Position numbers and translations under genes: made by a program | Notes under the pieces: generated by a model | Told to the model about the DNA's origin: nothing | The model's input: the letters and a program-made list of their open reading frames with translations, nothing else | The model's database searches: none | Part shown: positions 7,442-8,716 of the stretch, one piece after another | Position numbering within the stretch: position 1 is the first letter of the stretch | How the letters are laid out: the number at the start of each line of letters is the position of its first letter | Assembly: GCA_002898955.1 (NCBI GenBank) | Contig: BEIP01000030.1 | Coordinates: 1-8,716, forward strand | Direction of reading: 5' to 3' | Source of the DNA: a bacterium HR39 | Lineage (GTDB): Bacteria > Pseudomonadota > Alphaproteobacteria > Geminicoccales > Geminicoccaceae | DNA: 8,716 nucleotides

Positions 7442-8313
7442 GCGGGCGCCATCGCCCGGGCTTGCTCCATCGGCAGCAGCCGGCTCGCGATCGACCCGGT
7501 GGAGATCGAGACGGCGAAGGGTGGTCTCGCCCCCGCCGGCCTCGATGCCGTGAGCACGTCGGAGCAAAGGAACGGTCGCGTGACGGCAAGCGGACGCCTG
7601 GAGATGCGCCTCGCCCGGCTGCACACGGCCGAGGGCGAGGTGCTGCGCGACGTGGTCCTGACCATCGAGCATCGGGGTCAAGCGGGCCCACGCACCTGGC
7701 GCGCTCACCGGGGTCTCGAACGACCTGCTGAACGGAGGAAGGGCCGGCCGGGGGCCGGTGAACCGGCTGCTGCAGGCGCTCGGGGCGGAGCCCTTCGCCC
7801 TGGCCCTGCACGGGCGGCTCGCGCGCGGCGTCGACATGGCGGAGATCGGGAGTCGACCTCTTTGCCCCGGGCGGACGACGGCGCGACGGCGCGACCAGGG
7901 TGGGCGAGCTGATCGCCGCCAGGGAAGGACGCTTCACCCTCCACTATCCGCTCTCGCTCCCGAACGATCCGGCCTGCACCCGGGTGGCGGCGCTGCCGCT
8001 CGCGGCCGGCATCGCCCGGGTGCACGGCAGATGGATCGGGGGCGCCCTCACCTGGAAGGACGGGACGGCCGTCTACGGCGGCCGGCGCGTTCCGCTGCGC
8101 GAACGGCTTCCCGATCTCTTCGCGCTGCCGGTGCCGGCGCTGGCCGACCGAGGCCGGTCCGCGGATGGCGCACCGCGTCCCGCCGCGGCGGGCGAGATGC
8201 ACGATCATGGCCCCCGCATGCGCAGCGGCGGCTGCGGGCGGGCCGGCACCGCGCCGCAACGGGTGGCTCCGTATGCCGCGAGCCCGTCACGGACCCGGAA
8301 CCCCGGCTTTTAG
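7442..8313 (+). pseudogene. Frameshifted gene remnant, function not recognised
   Basis: Codon bias and protein-like sequence move between frames. Frame 2 (about 7442-7670) reads LAIDPVEIETAKGGLAPAG and GRLEMRLARLHTAEGEVL. Frame 3 (about 7671-7853) reads GPVNRLLQALGAEPFALALH and GRLARGVDMAEIG. Frame 1 (about 7852-8150) reads VDLFAPGG, then GRFTLHYPLSLPNDP and RWIGGALTWKDGTAVYGG. The joins are near 7667-7685 and 7845-7855. Each piece has mostly G/C third bases, as in the intact genes, while the other frames do not. No convincing start with a ribosome-binding site is visible, and the frame-1 part drifts into low-complexity sequence before a TAG at 8311. The alternating beta-rich style recalls large envelope proteins of AsmA type, but no signature supports this. 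It may be a decayed gene, or an intact one damaged by two indel errors in the sequence. Confidence 0.45.
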
Positions 8314-8716
8314 GCGCGGCCGGCATGCGGGGTGGGCAGCATTCGGTCCGGCCTCACGGGCCCCGGCGTCGCGGTGGCCCCGTGTGCGCCGGGGAGCATC
8401 CACGGCGCTTTTCCGGCGAGGCGTTCGGCCGGGTGTGGAATCGCGATCACGGGCCGCCCGGCACCCCCGCCGTTCGCGCCGCGGCCGCTCCGCTCACCGG
8501 GGCAGCGCCGTCCGTCACCGCCGCGCCGTCGGGACCGGTCTCCCGCCGGTGTGGCGCCCGCGACCCGGCGTCCGCGTCGCCGCGGTCGTCCGGTCGCATC
8601 GCGCGTCCACGCACGTCTCCGAGCCCAAGCGCTCCAGCGCCGGGCTCGGGCCCGCACCACCGCCGCGATCGCACATCGACCGGCGCCCGCGCAGTCTCTC
8701 CGGCTCCGGCCACCCG
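8314..8716. other. About 400 bp without a credible gene
   Basis: Open frames exist on the minus strand, but none has the codon bias of the true genes, a recognisable motif or a ribosome-binding site; they are the expected result of very high GC. The only structure seen is an 8-bp GC stem (CCCCGGCG / CGCCGGGG) with an 18-base loop at 8361-8394, with no T-tract. Nothing else can be supported here. Confidence 0.5.

Noticed and set aside
7384..7665. Upstream extension of the kinase frame to 434 codons
   Set aside because: The added residues are low-complexity and lack family similarity; AGGTGG precedes the ATG at 7383, and the extension overlaps the coding signal of the plus-strand remnant.
7442..8313. 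Assignment of the remnant to an AsmA-like or type II secretion N-type protein
   Set aside because: The resemblance is only in general beta-rich style; no family signature could be pointed to.
8361..8394. 8-bp GC stem-loop as a terminator
   Set aside because: No gene clearly ends here and there is no T-tract; stems of this size are common by chance at this GC content.

Overview
The window is very GC-rich, and nearly every codon in the real genes ends in G or C. Protein features by memory (LeuA, the TauE/SafE-type permease with its LIYLPIAEMS N-terminus, the FAD dehydrogenase) fit a high-GC alphaproteobacterium, perhaps Rhodospirillales-like. This is inference; there is no rRNA or other direct taxonomic marker. 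No tRNA, CRISPR array, insertion sequence or integrase was seen.

Left part, plus strand: the C-terminal half of argH (argininosuccinate lyase, arginine biosynthesis) runs in from the left edge. Its stop overlaps the start of an FAD-linked D-2-hydroxyacid dehydrogenase of the D2HGDH/GlcD family. A GC-rich 10-bp hairpin separates this pair from the convergent leuA.

Middle, minus strand: leuA (2-isopropylmalate synthase) is preceded by about 300 bp that holds a plausible promoter, a 35-codon leader peptide with five leucine codons in a six-codon run, and two strong hairpins. This is the layout of a leucine attenuator. Upstream of it lies a TauE/SafE-family (TSUP) anion permease.

Right-centre, minus strand: an APH-fold small-molecule kinase and a divergent enolase homologue overlap by 4 bp (GTGA) and are surely translated together. 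The enolase keeps the metal ligands and both lysines, but two conserved active-site positions are changed: yeast Glu168 is Asp and yeast His373 is Ala. Kinase, altered enolase and, 98 bp further on, an anion permease could form a small metabolic module whose substrate is not glycolytic 2-phosphoglycerate. This is the best candidate for something undescribed here, and its substrate is unknown.

Right end: the plus strand from about 7442 to 8313 looks like a gene broken by at least two frameshifts, followed by about 400 bp with no credible gene.
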